Counted from the stretch's first letter, positions 47,210-56,611 are shown. The stretch: DNA of 64,000 bases from Thiomicrorhabdus indica (GCF_004293625.1 NZ_CP033040.1:1302001-1366000), one strand, 5' to 3'. The notes: a model not told the origin generated them from the sequence alone. Made by a program: numbers and translations.

Positions 47210-49678
47210 ATGGCTCAAGTCACAATCAAAAAATTTGCAGAAACACTCAACCTTTCTGTTGAAAAACTTTTAACCCAATTGGATGAATCTGGGGTTAAAG
47301 GGAAAAAGTCGGATGATTCTATTACAGAAGATGAAAAATTAACCTTGTTGGGTTATTTGAAAAGTTTACATGGTGAGTCTGCTGAAGCACCGAAAAAAGT
47401 TACTTTACGTCGTAAACAAACACAAACACTGTCGACTGGTAAACGAAAAGTAAACGTTGAAGTGCGTAAAAAGCGTACTTACGTTAAGAAAGAAGAGCAA
47501 GTTGAACCCGAGGAGGTTCCGACAGAAGAACCTACCGAAGCACCAACTCCTGCTCCAACAACAGCACCTTCAGTAGATGCGAAAAAAGATGAAGTCATTG
47601 ATGAGTCTTTGTTGAAACCGCATAATCAAGGTGAGAAACATGAAAAGCCTAAGGCTGATAAAGAACCGGTAGCAAAATCACCAGTAGATGTTGCTCCGCT
47701 TCCTCCAAAAGAGGATCACTCTAAGGCCGCTAAGAAATCGAAAGATAAAAAACATCAAGACAACCGTGAGCTGTCGGAACGTAAAGACAAGCCTAAAGGT
47801 AAAGCTGCGAAGAAATCTAAAGGCAGTTTTTTGGATGAAGGTCGCAATCGTATGCGTGGTAAAAACCGCCATAAGCCTGCAGCAAAAAATGATCATGCTT
47901 TCCAAAAACCAACCGCTCCTGTCATTAAGGAAGTTAAAGTTCCTGAAAGTATGACGCTTGCGGCATTAGCCGATGCAATGTCTGTGAAATCCGGTGAAAT
48001 CATTAAATACATGATGATGGAATTGGGCACTATGGCGACGATCAATCAGGTTCTTGACCAAGAAACAGCTATTCTGATTGTCGAAGAAATGGGGCATAAA
48101 GCGGTTGCATTCACCGAAAAAACCATTGAAGACGAAGTCATGGATCAAGATTATGACGGTGCAACGATTAAACGTTCACCTGTCGTCACGATTATGGGGC
48201 ACGTTGATCATGGTAAAACGTCTTTGCTTGACTACATTCGAAAAGCGAAGGTTGCGTCAGGAGAAGCCGGTGGTATCACTCAGCATATTGGTGCTTATCA
48301 TGTCGATACAGACATGGGTGGTTTAACATTTATTGATACTCCTGGACACGCGGCCTTTACTGCAATGCGTGCTCGTGGTGCTGAAGTCACTGATGTTGTC
48401 GTTATTGTTGTTGCTGCGGATGATGGTGTCATGCCACAAACCAAAGAGGCGATTCAACATGCGAAAGCATCTGGAGTTGGTATTGTTGTTGCCGTAAACA
48501 AAATGGATAAGGAAACTGCTAACCCTGAACGTGTTAAGCAAGAGTTGGTGGCTGAAGAAGTTGTGCCGGAAGAATGGGGTGGTGATGTTCAGTTCATTCC
48601 AGTTTCTGCAAAAACTGGTATGGGTGTTGATGAACTTCTTGATGCTATTTCGCTTCAAGCAGAGATTCTAGAACTTGAAGCTCCGACAGAGGGGCCGGTA
48701 AAAGGTGTGGTAATTGAATCACGTCTTGATAAAGGTCGTGGTCCAGTTGCAACCGTTTTGGTACAGCAAGGAACTTTGAAAAAAGGTGATATTGCTCTGT
48801 GTGGTATGGAATACGGTCGTGTCCGTGCTCTGATTTCTGATACTGGCGAAACCATCACCGAAGCAGGCCCTTCAATTCCAGTTGAATTGCTAGGGATGTC
48901 TGGAGTGCCTGTGGCGGGTGACGAAATGATTACGGTTGAGAATGAGCGTAAAGCCCGTGAAGCAGCCATGTATCGTCAAGCGAAGAATAAAGAATTGAAG
49001 ATTGCTCGTCAGCAAAAATCGAAACTGGACAACATGTTCAATAAGATGGCTGAAGGGGATATCCAAAACGTTAATATTATTCTAAAAGCGGACGTTCAAG
49101 GTTCGATTGAAGCGATTACAGATGCTTTGGTCAAGCTGTCAACAGAAGAAGTCAAAGTAAATGTTATTTCTTCTGCGGTAGGTGGAATCACAGAAACTGA
49201 TGCTAACTTAGCCTTAGCTTCCGATGCGATTTTGGTAGGTTTCAATGTTCGTGCTGATGCTTCTGCAAAACGATTGATTGATTCTGAATCAATCGCGCTG
49301 AAATACTACAGCGTTATTTACGAGATTGTGGATGAAGTCAAACGCGCTATGGAAGGTAAAATGGCTCCAGACTTCCGTGAAGATATCGTGGGTGTTGCCG
49401 ATGTACGTGATGTGTTTAAGGCACCTAAGATTGGCGCAATCGCTGGTTGTATGGTGACCGAAGGTACCGTGAAACGTAACAATCCAATCCGTGTTCTTCG
49501 TGAAAATGTTGTTATTTATGAAGGGACTTTAGAGTCGCTACGTCGCTTCAAAGACGATGTCAACGAAGTGCAGAAAGGTATGGAGTGTGGTATCGGGGTT
49601 AAGGATTACAACGATGTTCGAGTTGGTGATCAAATCGAGTGTTATGAACGTGTTGAAGTTAAGCGTACGCTAGATTAA
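47210..49678 (+). CDS. infB: Translation initiation factor IF-2
   Basis: IF-2 brings initiator tRNA to the ribosome. The 822-residue protein has an N-terminal IF2_N domain (about 1-50), a long Lys/Glu/Pro-rich linker (about 70-230), a second IF2_N-like domain, and the G domain with [25 protein letters not shown] and NKMDKE, followed by domains II-IV. E. coli IF-2 alpha has 890. Shorter forms from internal starts are known in E. coli; no clear internal ribosome site was looked for in detail. AGGGAGAGG precedes the ATG. Confidence 0.97.
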   Translation: MAQVTIKKFAETLNLSVEKLLTQLDESGVKGKKSDDSITEDEKLTLLGYLKSLHGESAEAPKKVTLRRKQTQTLSTGKRKVNVEVRKKRTYVKKEEQVEPEEVPTEEPTEAPTPAPTTAPSVDAKKDEVIDESLLKPHNQGEKHEKPKADKEPVAKSPVDVAPLPPKEDHSKAAKKSKDKKHQDNRELSERKDKPKGKAAKKSKGSFLDEGRNRMRGKNRHKPAAKNDHAFQKPTAPVIKEVKVPESMTLAALADAMSVKSGEIIKYMMMELGTMATINQVLDQETAILIVEEMGHKAVAFTEKTIEDEVMDQDYDGATIKRSPVVTIMGHVDHGKTSLLDYIRKAKVASGEAGGITQHIGAYHVDTDMGGLTFIDTPGHAAFTAMRARGAEVTDVVVIVVAADDGVMPQTKEAIQHAKASGVGIVVAVNKMDKETANPERVKQELVAEEVVPEEWGGDVQFIPVSAKTGMGVDELLDAISLQAEILELEAPTEGPVKGVVIESRLDKGRGPVATVLVQQGTLKKGDIALCGMEYGRVRALISDTGETITEAGPSIPVELLGMSGVPVAGDEMITVENERKAREAAMYRQAKNKELKIARQQKSKLDNMFNKMAEGDIQNVNIILKADVQGSIEAITDALVKLSTEEVKVNVISSAVGGITETDANLALASDAILVGFNVRADASAKRLIDSESIALKYYSVIYEIVDEVKRAMEGKMAPDFREDIVGVADVRDVFKAPKIGAIAGCMVTEGTVKRNNPIRVLRENVVIYEGTLESLRRFKDDVNEVQKGMECGIGVKDYNDVRVGDQIECYERVEVKRTLD

Positions 49679-49689
49679 TCATACCTCTT

Positions 49690-49750
49690 ACAAAACTCTA
49701 CTATGGCGGGCTGTAAAGAATATTTTTCGCTTTGCCCTAGCGAGTTTTGT
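49690..49750 (+). ncRNA. Structured element in the infB-rbfA gap
   Basis: A perfect 9-bp pair ACAAAACTC (49690-49698) with GAGTTTTGT (49742-49750) encloses GGGC-bulge-AAAG pairing with CTTTGCCC. It lies between infB and a terminator. It may be an mRNA processing or stability element; no family is recognised. Confidence 0.35.
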
Positions 49751-49796
49751 TTCAGTTAAGAGTTTAATCCTTAAATTAAGTACACCGTTACTTTAT

Positions 49797-49826
49797 AATG
49801 CCTCATCAATTCGATGGGGCATTTTT
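49797..49826 (+). terminator. Rho-independent terminator between infB and rbfA
   Basis: An 11-bp stem AATGCCTCATC / GATGGGGCATT (one G-U pair) with a 5-nt loop, followed by five T. It would separate rbfA-truB from the rimP-nusA-infB transcript or act as a partial terminator. Confidence 0.8.
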
Positions 49827-49880
49827 GTTTTATAAGTGTTGTCCCAGAGTCGTCCTTTGAGGATACATACGAGGTAGTAA

Positions 49881-50246
49881 ATGGCAAATTCTCCAATTAG
49901 TCGCCCAACTCGCGTGGCGCAAGAAGTTCGCAGAACACTCGCGCAACTTCTGGTTCAAGAAGCAAAAGACCCGCGTTTTCAAAAAATCACGATTACAGAG
50001 TGTCAGATTTCAAAAGATTTAAGTGTGGCTAAAGTTCACTTTTCATTGATGGGTCATAGCTCGGAAGATCCAGAGGTTGAATCGACTTTACAGGCACTAG
50101 AAAAAGCCCAAGGGTATTTTCGTTCTGAAATCGGTAAACGTTTAAATCTTCGTATTGTGCCGCAGATTCGTTTTTATTTTGATACCGTGCCTGAAAATGT
50201 TCAGCACATCGAAGATTTAATCAATAAGGCATTGAATAAAAACTAA
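49881..50246 (+). CDS. rbfA: Ribosome-binding factor A
   Basis: RbfA is a cold-shock and 30S maturation factor. The 121-residue protein has the KH-like fold pattern RPTRVAQEVRRTLAQLL, KDPRFQKITITECQISKDLSVAKVHF (two stretches) and RSEIGKRLNLRIVPQIRFYFD. Length is close to E. coli (133). GAGG lies 7 nt before the ATG. It is followed by a 160-bp leader of truB that contains a 7-bp hairpin. Confidence 0.95.
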   Translation: MANSPISRPTRVAQEVRRTLAQLLVQEAKDPRFQKITITECQISKDLSVAKVHFSLMGHSSEDPEVESTLQALEKAQGYFRSEIGKRLNLRIVPQIRFYFDTVPENVQHIEDLINKALNKN

Positions 50247-50319
50247 ATATTTCAGCCGTTCTAATGAATCACCAATCTTTTTGAAAAGACCGTGTAACCT
50301 CATCTATAAAGGTAAGGCA

Positions 50320-50338
50320 CAGTCCATCCTTTGGACTG
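50320..50338 (+). promoter_or_regulatory. Hairpin in the truB leader
   Basis: CAGTCCA pairs with TGGACTG around a 5-nt loop. A second possible pair, TTGTCA (50345-50350) with TGACAA (50391-50396), frames the region just before the truB ribosome site. No T tract, so not a terminator. Confidence 0.4.
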
Positions 50339-50406
50339 CACCACTTGTCAAACAGATTGATACTTCTTCTTTATTGGATTATTTGTAGCCTGACAATAGG
50401 AACCTT

Positions 50407-51348
50407 ATGGCACAGTATCGCAACCCACCCAAACAAGATATTCATGGCATTGTCCTGTTAAATAAACCGGCCGGTGTTTCTTCCAATGGGATCTTACAAA
50501 AAGTGCGCCGTCTGTTTAATGCCAAAAAAGCTGGACATACAGGAGCTCTAGATCCTTTTGCCACAGGACTTCTACCGATTTGCTTAGGAGAGGCGACTAA
50601 AGTTTCCGGATTGCTTTTGGATTCGGATAAAGGCTATCGAGCGACTTTAAACCTAGGCGAGCAATCGGATACTGGAGACACTGAAGGTGAAATTATTTCC
50701 ACACAGTTAGTGCCTGAATTAAGCGTTGAAAAAATAGAAGCAACCTTGGCCGATTTTATTGGAGATATTCAACAAATTCCGCCTATGTATTCGGCTTTGA
50801 AACACAACGGCAAACCGCTTTATTGGTATGCTCGACAAGGAATCGAAATTGACCGGCCGGCGAGAAATATTCATATCTTTTCATTAAAGCTTGTTTCATT
50901 TTCTCAAGAATCGAAAGGTACTGCGCAAATCGTATTTGATGTTTTGTGTTCAAAAGGCACATATGTTCGAACATTAGGCGAAGATATTGCTAAAGCAATC
51001 GGCACAGTTGGCCATTTAACCGCTTTACACCGAATTCAAAGTGGGTCTTTGCGTGCTGAACAAATGTTGACGATTGAACAAATTGAAGAAGCAATCACTT
51101 CAGGCAAGGGTGATGATATTCTTTGGCCGGTGGATTTGCCGCTAGAGCATTTGCAAAGAATTGATTTGGTTGAGGATCAAGCAAAGTGGTTACGAAATGG
51201 GGGGCAACTTCGGTTACCGAAACCAGAAACGGAGTTAGTTCGCTTTTATAATCCAGATGGGATTTGTTTGGGGGTCGGAGAATGGATGCCTGAACATGAA
51301 CGTATTAAGCCAAAACGTTTGTTTAATCTTCCAGAGTTGGATAAATAA
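50407..51348 (+). CDS. truB: tRNA pseudouridine-55 synthase
   Basis: TruB makes pseudouridine 55 in the T loop of tRNAs. The 313-residue protein shows LLNKPAGVSSN at the start, the catalytic GHTGALDPFATGLLP with D49, and YSALKHNGKPLYWYARQG. Length equals the E. coli protein (314). The conserved Lys-Pro-x-Gly motif at 20-23 is encoded by palindrome copy 18, and a one-mismatch copy lies at 50852. It abuts the methyltransferase gene with no gap, so the two are coupled. In E. coli rpsO and pnp follow directly; here three other genes intervene. Confidence 0.97.
   Translation: MAQYRNPPKQDIHGIVLLNKPAGVSSNGILQKVRRLFNAKKAGHTGALDPFATGLLPICLGEATKVSGLLLDSDKGYRATLNLGEQSDTGDTEGEIISTQLVPELSVEKIEATLADFIGDIQQIPPMYSALKHNGKPLYWYARQGIEIDRPARNIHIFSLKLVSFSQESKGTAQIVFDVLCSKGTYVRTLGEDIAKAIGTVGHLTALHRIQSGSLRAEQMLTIEQIEEAITSGKGDDILWPVDLPLEHLQRIDLVEDQAKWLRNGGQLRLPKPETELVRFYNPDGICLGVGEWMPEHERIKPKRLFNLPELDK
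50466..50475. repeat. ACCGGCCGGT palindrome copy 18 (inside truB)
   Basis: Read as Pro-Ala-Gly within the conserved N-terminal motif of TruB. Confidence 0.95.
50852..50861. repeat. One-mismatch palindrome copy in truB
   Basis: ACCGGCCGG followed by C. Read as Asp-Arg-Pro-Ala. Confidence 0.8.
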
Positions 51349-52215
51349 ATGTCAGAAAAACTATACCAAAAAGCCGATGGAATTCTGGATTTAAGAAGCC
51401 GAGAGAGTTTTCTTTCCGGCCACTTAGTTGATTCGACCTGGATGGGTTTTGAGATGCTAGCGGAAAGTTTAAATCAATTACCTGCTGCGCCCGCGGTGTT
51501 ATTTTTAGTGGGCGATAAACCTGAAATTGAAGAGGCGAGTATCTTTTTGGATGCCAAAGGCTATGAAGTGAATGGCTCTTTGGTAATCAATGAAAATACA
51601 TTGGTTTTTTGGCAAAGGTCTTTGCAACAGGACTGGACTGAAGGAAAAGAGTCAAAGCAATTATGGCAGCCATCAAGAATTGTATTGGATTGGTTAGAAA
51701 ATTATCGTAACGATTTAGATATTGAGCGTCCAACCGTATTAGATTTAGGATGCGGTGGAGGTCGTGATGCAGTGTTCTTGGCAAAACAAAAAATGTCGGT
51801 GACAGCCATCGACAATAAAGGCAATGTTCTTAAGCGTGCCAAGCAATTAGCACAAAGCTCAGGGGCTCAGGTGACATTTAAATGCTGTGATTTATCAAAG
51901 ACAGTAAAAACTGAGAATGATGAATGTTTACCGGCCGGTAAGTTTGATGTGATTTTAGGCGTTCGTTTTTTAAATCGAGCCTTGCTTTCACAATTGAGCA
52001 ATAAACTGTCACCCAATGGTTTTTTGCTGTGGGAAACCTTTGTTGATAATGGTGAATTTCTAGAATCCCCAAAAAACCCAAATTTTATTTTAAAAACAGG
52101 TGAGTTAGCCGAAGTTTTTAAAGACCTTAATATTATTACTGATAAAATACAAAAAATCTCGGATGGTCGCCCTGTGAACGCATTTATCGCACGGAAACCG
52201 GCCGGTAAAATTTAA
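51349..52215 (+). CDS. Rhodanese-like/SAM-dependent methyltransferase fusion
   Basis: The 288-residue protein has an N-terminal rhodanese-like part (about 1-95: DGILDLRSRESFLSGHLVDST, then LFLVGDKPEIEEA as separate stretches) without the active-site cysteine, and a C-terminal class I methyltransferase with SAM-binding VLDLGCGGGRDAVFLA (130-145). The methyl acceptor is unknown; the methyltransferase part resembles TehB-type small-molecule enzymes in outline. It follows truB directly. Two exact palindrome copies lie in it, one of which encodes almost the C-terminus (Lys-Pro-Ala-Gly-Lys-Ile). Confidence 0.85.
   Translation: MSEKLYQKADGILDLRSRESFLSGHLVDSTWMGFEMLAESLNQLPAAPAVLFLVGDKPEIEEASIFLDAKGYEVNGSLVINENTLVFWQRSLQQDWTEGKESKQLWQPSRIVLDWLENYRNDLDIERPTVLDLGCGGGRDAVFLAKQKMSVTAIDNKGNVLKRAKQLAQSSGAQVTFKCCDLSKTVKTENDECLPAGKFDVILGVRFLNRALLSQLSNKLSPNGFLLWETFVDNGEFLESPKNPNFILKTGELAEVFKDLNIITDKIQKISDGRPVNAFIARKPAGKI
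51928..51941. repeat. ACCGGCCGGT palindrome copy 19 (methyltransferase gene)
   Basis: The core is 51930-51939, 14-bp with TT/AA flanks. Read as Leu-Pro-Ala-Gly-Lys-Phe, the same peptide as at 42816. Confidence 0.95.
52197..52206. repeat. ACCGGCCGGT palindrome copy 20 (C-terminus of methyltransferase gene)
   Basis: Ends nine bases before the last base of the stop codon. Read as Pro-Ala-Gly. Confidence 0.95.
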
Positions 52216-52230
52216 TAATTAGGAGTTCTT

Positions 52231-52719
52231 ATGTTATCCATGAAACCCAAAGAGTTATTTGCTTTTTTCCAAGAGCATTCGATTTGTGAGTCATTGACTT
52301 TGAATGAAGTTGAAAAATTAATGCCGTATTTGCAGGAAAAAAACTACTCACAAAATGAAATTATTTCAGATATTGGTGAAGTGGGTGATGCGCTAGGTTT
52401 TATTTTGGAAGGTAAGGTGCAACTATTTGGCCCAGAAGATGATGTGGTTGTAGGTTCGCAAAAAGAAGGAACCTTAATCGGTGAAATGTCTTTCTTTGAT
52501 CGTCAACCTCGCAATTTACGTATGCAAGCTTGCTGTAAAAAAGGCGTAAAATTCTTTATGTTAACGCGTCCTATGTACGACCGTCTTAAGGTTGAAGAGC
52601 CATTTATTGCGGTAAATATTTTAGAAAACGCGATTGTGAGCTTGGATAACTTAGTGCGCAATATGGGAGCCGATATTACTGCGCTAGAGCATTACATGCA
52701 TGGTTATGGCCGCCAATAA
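52231..52719 (+). CDS. Cyclic nucleotide-binding domain protein
   Basis: This 162-residue protein is a single cNMP-binding fold (about 18-130) with a short helical C-terminus and no DNA-binding domain. The phosphate-binding cassette reads GEMSFFDRQPRNLRMQ, with the glycine-glutamate and arginine that contact cyclic nucleotides partly recognisable. Without an output domain it may act by protein interaction. AGGAG lies 6 nt before the ATG and it follows the methyltransferase gene by 15 bp, so it likely ends the truB transcript, which stops at the terminator after it. Confidence 0.85.
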   Translation: MLSMKPKELFAFFQEHSICESLTLNEVEKLMPYLQEKNYSQNEIISDIGEVGDALGFILEGKVQLFGPEDDVVVGSQKEGTLIGEMSFFDRQPRNLRMQACCKKGVKFFMLTRPMYDRLKVEEPFIAVNILENAIVSLDNLVRNMGADITALEHYMHGYGRQ

Positions 52720-52757
52720 AATTAAACGCATAAAAAACATTTATTCCTCTAAAACGT

Positions 52758-52793
52758 AAGCCTTGGTGATAAAAACAATCACCAGGGCTTTTT
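52758..52793 (+). terminator. Rho-independent terminator after the cNMP-binding gene
   Basis: A 13-bp stem AAGCCTTGGTGAT / ATCACCAGGGCTT (one G-U pair) with a 7-nt A-rich loop, then T run. Confidence 0.9.
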
Positions 52794-52941
52794 CATAGTT
52801 TTAAACCGGTTCTCTTGCACTTTATTTGTTCTAAGTTGGGTATTATTTTTGTATTCATGCTCGTTTTGTCTTGTGTAAGAATGTTAGTATGTATTTTTTT
52901 CGCTTTATTCAACCCCGTGAAGAATTGTAAAGAGAGTTTTT

Positions 52942-55900
52942 ATGAAACCTCAAGATATTGAGTACAACGCACTGCTCGAGGCACTTAATGATGATTTTGC
53001 GATTGCAATTATTGATAAACATGGCAGGTTCATAAAAACCAACAGGCTGTTCAGTGAACTCTCAGAATATCCATCAGAAGAGTTGGCGGGTCAACACATC
53101 ACGGTTATGTGTGAAGACGATAAATCAGCGAGTAAATGTCATCAAGAATATCAATACATTTTGGAAAAAGTACTTAGTGGCGAAGCGGTTACTAAAAACA
53201 TAAAGCGAAAGACAAAAAACGGAAGCACCATTTATTTAAAGGTCAGCTATGAACCAATTAAAAATAGCCAGAGTGACGTTGTCAAGGTTCTGAAATTAGC
53301 GCAGGACATTACCCAGCAACATCAAAAAGACTTAGATACGAAAGGAAAACTTGAGGCTATTAATCAATCTCAAGCTGTTATTGAGTTTGATTTGAATGGA
53401 AATGTACTTCATGCAAACGAAAATTTTCTGGAATTAATGGGGTACGAACTCATTGAAATTGTCGGTCGACACCACAGTATTTTTATCATGGATGACTATA
53501 AAAATACACTTGATTATGCCGAGTTTTGGGACAAGTTGCGATCCGGGAAGTTTGTTTCCGGTGATTTTTTAAGAATCAATCGTGATAAAAAAATTGTGTG
53601 GATTCACGCTTCATACAATCCTATTTATGATGTTTCCGGTAATGTTGTGAAAATTTTAGAATTTGCTCATGATATTACGGACTCCAAAAGGCTTAATGAC
53701 GAAAATAATGCCAAACTTCAGGCGATTGATAAGTCATTATTAACGATTGAATTTTCTCCGACTGGAATTATTCTGGATGCGAATAAAAATTTTTTGACAG
53801 CTACAGGTTACCAACGTGCCGAAGTTGTTGGTCAGCATCATCAAATGTTTGTATCGAAAGAGGAGGCTTTATCTCAAAAATATAGGGTTTTTTGGGATAA
53901 ATTGCGCCAAGGTATTTTCCATTCAGGTGAATACACTCGCTATACAAAAGAAGGTCAAAAGGTTTGGTTGCGAGCTTCATATAACCCTGTGCTGGATTTT
54001 AATGGCAAAATTATTAAGATTGTTAAGTACGCCCAAAACGTCACCAATGAGCGTATTTCTACCTCTTATTTCCAAGAACAAATCACAGCAATCGACAAAA
54101 GTATTGCAATCATTGAATTCAACACCAGCGGCATCATTATCAATGCAAATCAAAATTTCTTGGAATTGGTCGATTATAAAAAATCTGAAATTATGGGTCG
54201 CCATCACAGCATATTCGTTGAAAGTGACTACGAAGGGAGTGCAGATTACCAAAATTTTTGGAAAAAACTCCGTTCGGGAGAATTTGATTCAGGAGAGTAT
54301 TTACGAGTTGCTAAAAATGGTCGTCGAGTTTGGATTCAAGCCTCTTACAATCCAATTTATGATGCCGATGGTAAGATTTCAAAAATCATTAAATTTGCGC
54401 AAGATGTTACTAAGCAGAAACTTAACAGTCTTTATAGTTCAGAACAGCTGAATGCAATTAATAAAACACAAGGTGTTGTCGAATTTGATCTTAATGGAAT
54501 TATCTTACAATCGAACTCGATTTTTTTAAAATCTATGGGGTATTCCGAAGCGGAAATTATTGGCAAACATCATAGTATTTTTGTTGATGACGATTATGCA
54601 ACGTCTGATGAATATGAAGAGTTTTGGCAAACTCTGAGAGCCGGGAAGCATCTTTCGGGAAAATATTTACGTTACGGCAAAAACCATGAAAAAGTATGGA
54701 TTCAAGCCGCTTATACACCGATTTTAGATTTAGATGGATTGCCGATAAAAATTGTTAAGTTTGCACAAGATATCACCGGATTCGAATCTGTAGTTGTGGA
54801 TCAAGCAACAAATCTCTATAACCGAGAAAAATTATTACTCGATTTACAACCAAGTGAAACAAATAATTTAGCGTTGTTACAGCTCAGTAACTTCCACTCA
54901 TTTCAAAGTTTTTATGGGAATGCGGATGCGACTAGGTTGCTAAAACTTTTTGCAACTCGCATTACCGATTTAATCGGCACTGACTTTGATTTGTATCGCA
55001 CTTCGGAAAACACCTTCGCTATCATGAACAACTCATTAACCCAAGAGCAGTTTGTTGGTTATATCAAAAACCTAATTAACAGTTGCGAAAAAGGTAAAGC
55101 GATTAAGCTTAATGAGATTGAAGTCTTTCCTAATTTAACCTCTGCAGTCAGCTTTTCTAAAGAACCCTTAAAAAGCAGTGAGCTTACACTGAAATATTTA
55201 AAAAAGCAGAATAAGAGTTTTGAAATTTATTCAAAAGATCTCGGCATAGAGAAGCAGTTCGAAAATAATTTAGTATGGTTCAGTAAAATTAAAAAAGCCT
55301 TACAAGAAGATCGAATTCAGCCGTTTTATCAAGCTATTGTGAATAACAAAACAGGTAAAACCGAAAAATATGAATCTTTGGTTCGTTTGATTGAAGAAGA
55401 CGGTACCGTCATTTCACCTTTCTATTTTTTGGGTATTGCGAAAGAGTCCAATCAGTACTCTGATATTACTAAACGTGTGATTAATAAAAGTTTTGCCTAT
55501 TTTCAAAATACGGATTATGAGTTCTCCATTAATCTAGCGATTCAGGATATATTTAACGATGATGTCGTTGATTATTTATTCACTCAAATGCAGACTTATG
55601 GGATTGCAGACAGATTAGTCATTGAACTCGTCGAATCAGAAAAAATTGTTTCCTATGAACCGGTATTTGAGTTCATCACGAAACTCAAGCAGCAAGGAGC
55701 TAAAATTGCAATCGATGATTTCGGCTCAGGTTATAGCAATTTTGAATACATTGTTCAGATTCAGGCTGATTACGTTAAGATTGATGGCTCTATTGTAAAA
55801 AATATTTTGCACAGCGAAAGCTCAATGGCTGTCATGAAATCTATACTGGATTTTAGCCAAAAACTAGGGTTTAAAACCATTGCAGAATTTATTGCCGATG

Positions 55901-55995
55901 AAGCCTTGTATCAAAAAGTACAAGAGTTAGAGGTTGATTATTCTCAGGGTTTCCATTTGGGGATGCCAGTTCGATCACCGTTAGAAAACCAATAA
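52942..55995 (+). CDS. Five-PAS protein with degenerate GGDEF and EAL domains
   Basis: This 1017-residue soluble protein carries five PAS domains (about 14-123, 137-246, 258-368, 380-490, 502-612). In PAS 2-5 the motif G-[RQK]-HH recurs at exactly 122-residue steps (175, 297, 419, 541), with the strand VW-x2-ASYNP also repeated. Then comes a GGDEF-fold domain in which the signature is replaced by RTSENTF (about 686-692), so it should not make c-di-GMP. The EAL domain (about 785-1008) has ESL at 811-813, keeps IDDFGSGYSN, and has AEFIA where AEGVE is usual, so activity is uncertain. It is a candidate redox or ligand sensor with c-di-GMP output or binding. Monocistronic. Confidence 0.92.
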   Translation: MKPQDIEYNALLEALNDDFAIAIIDKHGRFIKTNRLFSELSEYPSEELAGQHITVMCEDDKSASKCHQEYQYILEKVLSGEAVTKNIKRKTKNGSTIYLKVSYEPIKNSQSDVVKVLKLAQDITQQHQKDLDTKGKLEAINQSQAVIEFDLNGNVLHANENFLELMGYELIEIVGRHHSIFIMDDYKNTLDYAEFWDKLRSGKFVSGDFLRINRDKKIVWIHASYNPIYDVSGNVVKILEFAHDITDSKRLNDENNAKLQAIDKSLLTIEFSPTGIILDANKNFLTATGYQRAEVVGQHHQMFVSKEEALSQKYRVFWDKLRQGIFHSGEYTRYTKEGQKVWLRASYNPVLDFNGKIIKIVKYAQNVTNERISTSYFQEQITAIDKSIAIIEFNTSGIIINANQNFLELVDYKKSEIMGRHHSIFVESDYEGSADYQNFWKKLRSGEFDSGEYLRVAKNGRRVWIQASYNPIYDADGKISKIIKFAQDVTKQKLNSLYSSEQLNAINKTQGVVEFDLNGIILQSNSIFLKSMGYSEAEIIGKHHSIFVDDDYATSDEYEEFWQTLRAGKHLSGKYLRYGKNHEKVWIQAAYTPILDLDGLPIKIVKFAQDITGFESVVVDQATNLYNREKLLLDLQPSETNNLALLQLSNFHSFQSFYGNADATRLLKLFATRITDLIGTDFDLYRTSENTFAIMNNSLTQEQFVGYIKNLINSCEKGKAIKLNEIEVFPNLTSAVSFSKEPLKSSELTLKYLKKQNKSFEIYSKDLGIEKQFENNLVWFSKIKKALQEDRIQPFYQAIVNNKTGKTEKYESLVRLIEEDGTVISPFYFLGIAKESNQYSDITKRVINKSFAYFQNTDYEFSINLAIQDIFNDDVVDYLFTQMQTYGIADRLVIELVESEKIVSYEPVFEFITKLKQQGAKIAIDDFGSGYSNFEYIVQIQADYVKIDGSIVKNILHSESSMAVMKSILDFSQKLGFKTIAEFIADEALYQKVQELEVDYSQGFHLGMPVRSPLENQ

Positions 55996-56065
55996 AGAAT
56001 AATTACAAAAGATTTAAACGAATACTCCCAGAGGTTTTAAACTCGATTGGTCAAACCTAAAGTGT

Positions 56066-56093
56066 TTGATTTTTTTAAATTAATCACTAAAAT
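56066..56093 (+). promoter_or_regulatory. Promoter of rpsO
   Basis: TTGATT (56066-56071), a 16-bp spacer and TAAAAT (56088-56093). The predicted start near 56100 falls at the base of the leader hairpin. Confidence 0.7.
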
Positions 56094-56098
56094 ACGCC

Positions 56099-56148
56099 TT
56101 TCGTTTCTGTCATCGGTTGCGGAGACGAAAATTTTTATCAAAACCGAT
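56099..56148 (+). promoter_or_regulatory. rpsO leader pseudoknot (S15 autoregulation element)
   Basis: An 11-bp hairpin pairs 56099-56109 (TTTCGTTTCTG) with 56120-56130 (CGGAGACGAAA), with two U-G pairs; the inner one next to a G-C pair recalls the GU/GC site bound by S15. The loop ATCGGTT (56112-56118) can pair with AACCGAT (56142-56148), forming a pseudoknot ending 5 nt before the GGAG ribosome site. This is the layout by which S15 traps its own mRNA in E. coli. Confidence 0.8.
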
Positions 56149-56163
56149 ATTTGGAGATAAACC

Positions 56164-56430
56164 ATGTTTAATGCTGAAGTAAAAGCAAAAATCGTTGCTG
56201 AATACGCGACTTGTGAAAACGATACTGGTTCACCAGAAGTTCAAGTAGCGCTTCTTACTCACCGTATCAAGTACCTAACTGAGCACTTCAAAGAGCACAA
56301 GCAAGATAACCATTCTCGTACTGGTCTTCTTCGTTTGGTTAGCCGTCGTCGTAAGCTTCTTGATTACCTTCACAAGAAAGATGGTGAACGTTATCTATCT
56401 TTGATCAAGCGCCTAGGTCTACGTAAGTAA
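56164..56430 (+). CDS. rpsO: 30S ribosomal protein S15
   Basis: S15 is a primary 16S rRNA-binding protein. The 88-residue protein (E. coli 89) has [38 protein letters not shown] in outline and [13 protein letters not shown], full family pattern. TTGGAG lies 7 nt before the ATG. Upstream is the pseudoknot leader; downstream a hairpin GCCAGT/ACTGGC (56462-56476) and a terminator. In most gammaproteobacteria pnp follows directly; here a lipoprotein gene is between them. Confidence 0.97.
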   Translation: MFNAEVKAKIVAEYATCENDTGSPEVQVALLTHRIKYLTEHFKEHKQDNHSRTGLLRLVSRRRKLLDYLHKKDGERYLSLIKRLGLRK

Positions 56431-56480
56431 TCTAAACTTACGAAGCTTTAATGCTTGATTGGCCAGTTTAACTGGCAATG

Positions 56481-56514
56481 AAACCCGCAAAGTTTTGCTT
56501 TCGCGGGTTTTTTT
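56481..56514 (+). terminator. Rho-independent terminator after rpsO
   Basis: AAACCCGC-AAAG pairs with CTTTCGCGGGTTT with one bulged base, then seven T. Confidence 0.85.
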
Positions 56515-56593
56515 ATTTCTGAAAAACAAGGGTTGAATGAACGTAATAAAGTAGGGTAAGTAAATGTTCTTAAACTAGAGTCTCTGTATGACG

Positions 56594-56611
56594 TTGTCAT
56601 AAAACTGTCAT
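56594..56611 (+). promoter_or_regulatory. Pho box (PhoB-binding site) before the lipoprotein gene
   Basis: TTGTCATAAAACTGTCAT matches 17 of 18 positions of the PhoB consensus CTGTCATAWAWCTGTCAY. A third, weaker repeat TGTGA begins in phase 11 bp further on (56617). The gene starts 80 bp downstream. A weak -10-like TGTTAA lies at 56628-56633. Confidence 0.75.

Noticed and set aside
53816-54451. 211-codon alternate frame within the PAS-EAL gene
   Set aside because: Overlaps conserved PAS repeats in another frame and shows the repeat pattern only as a shadow.
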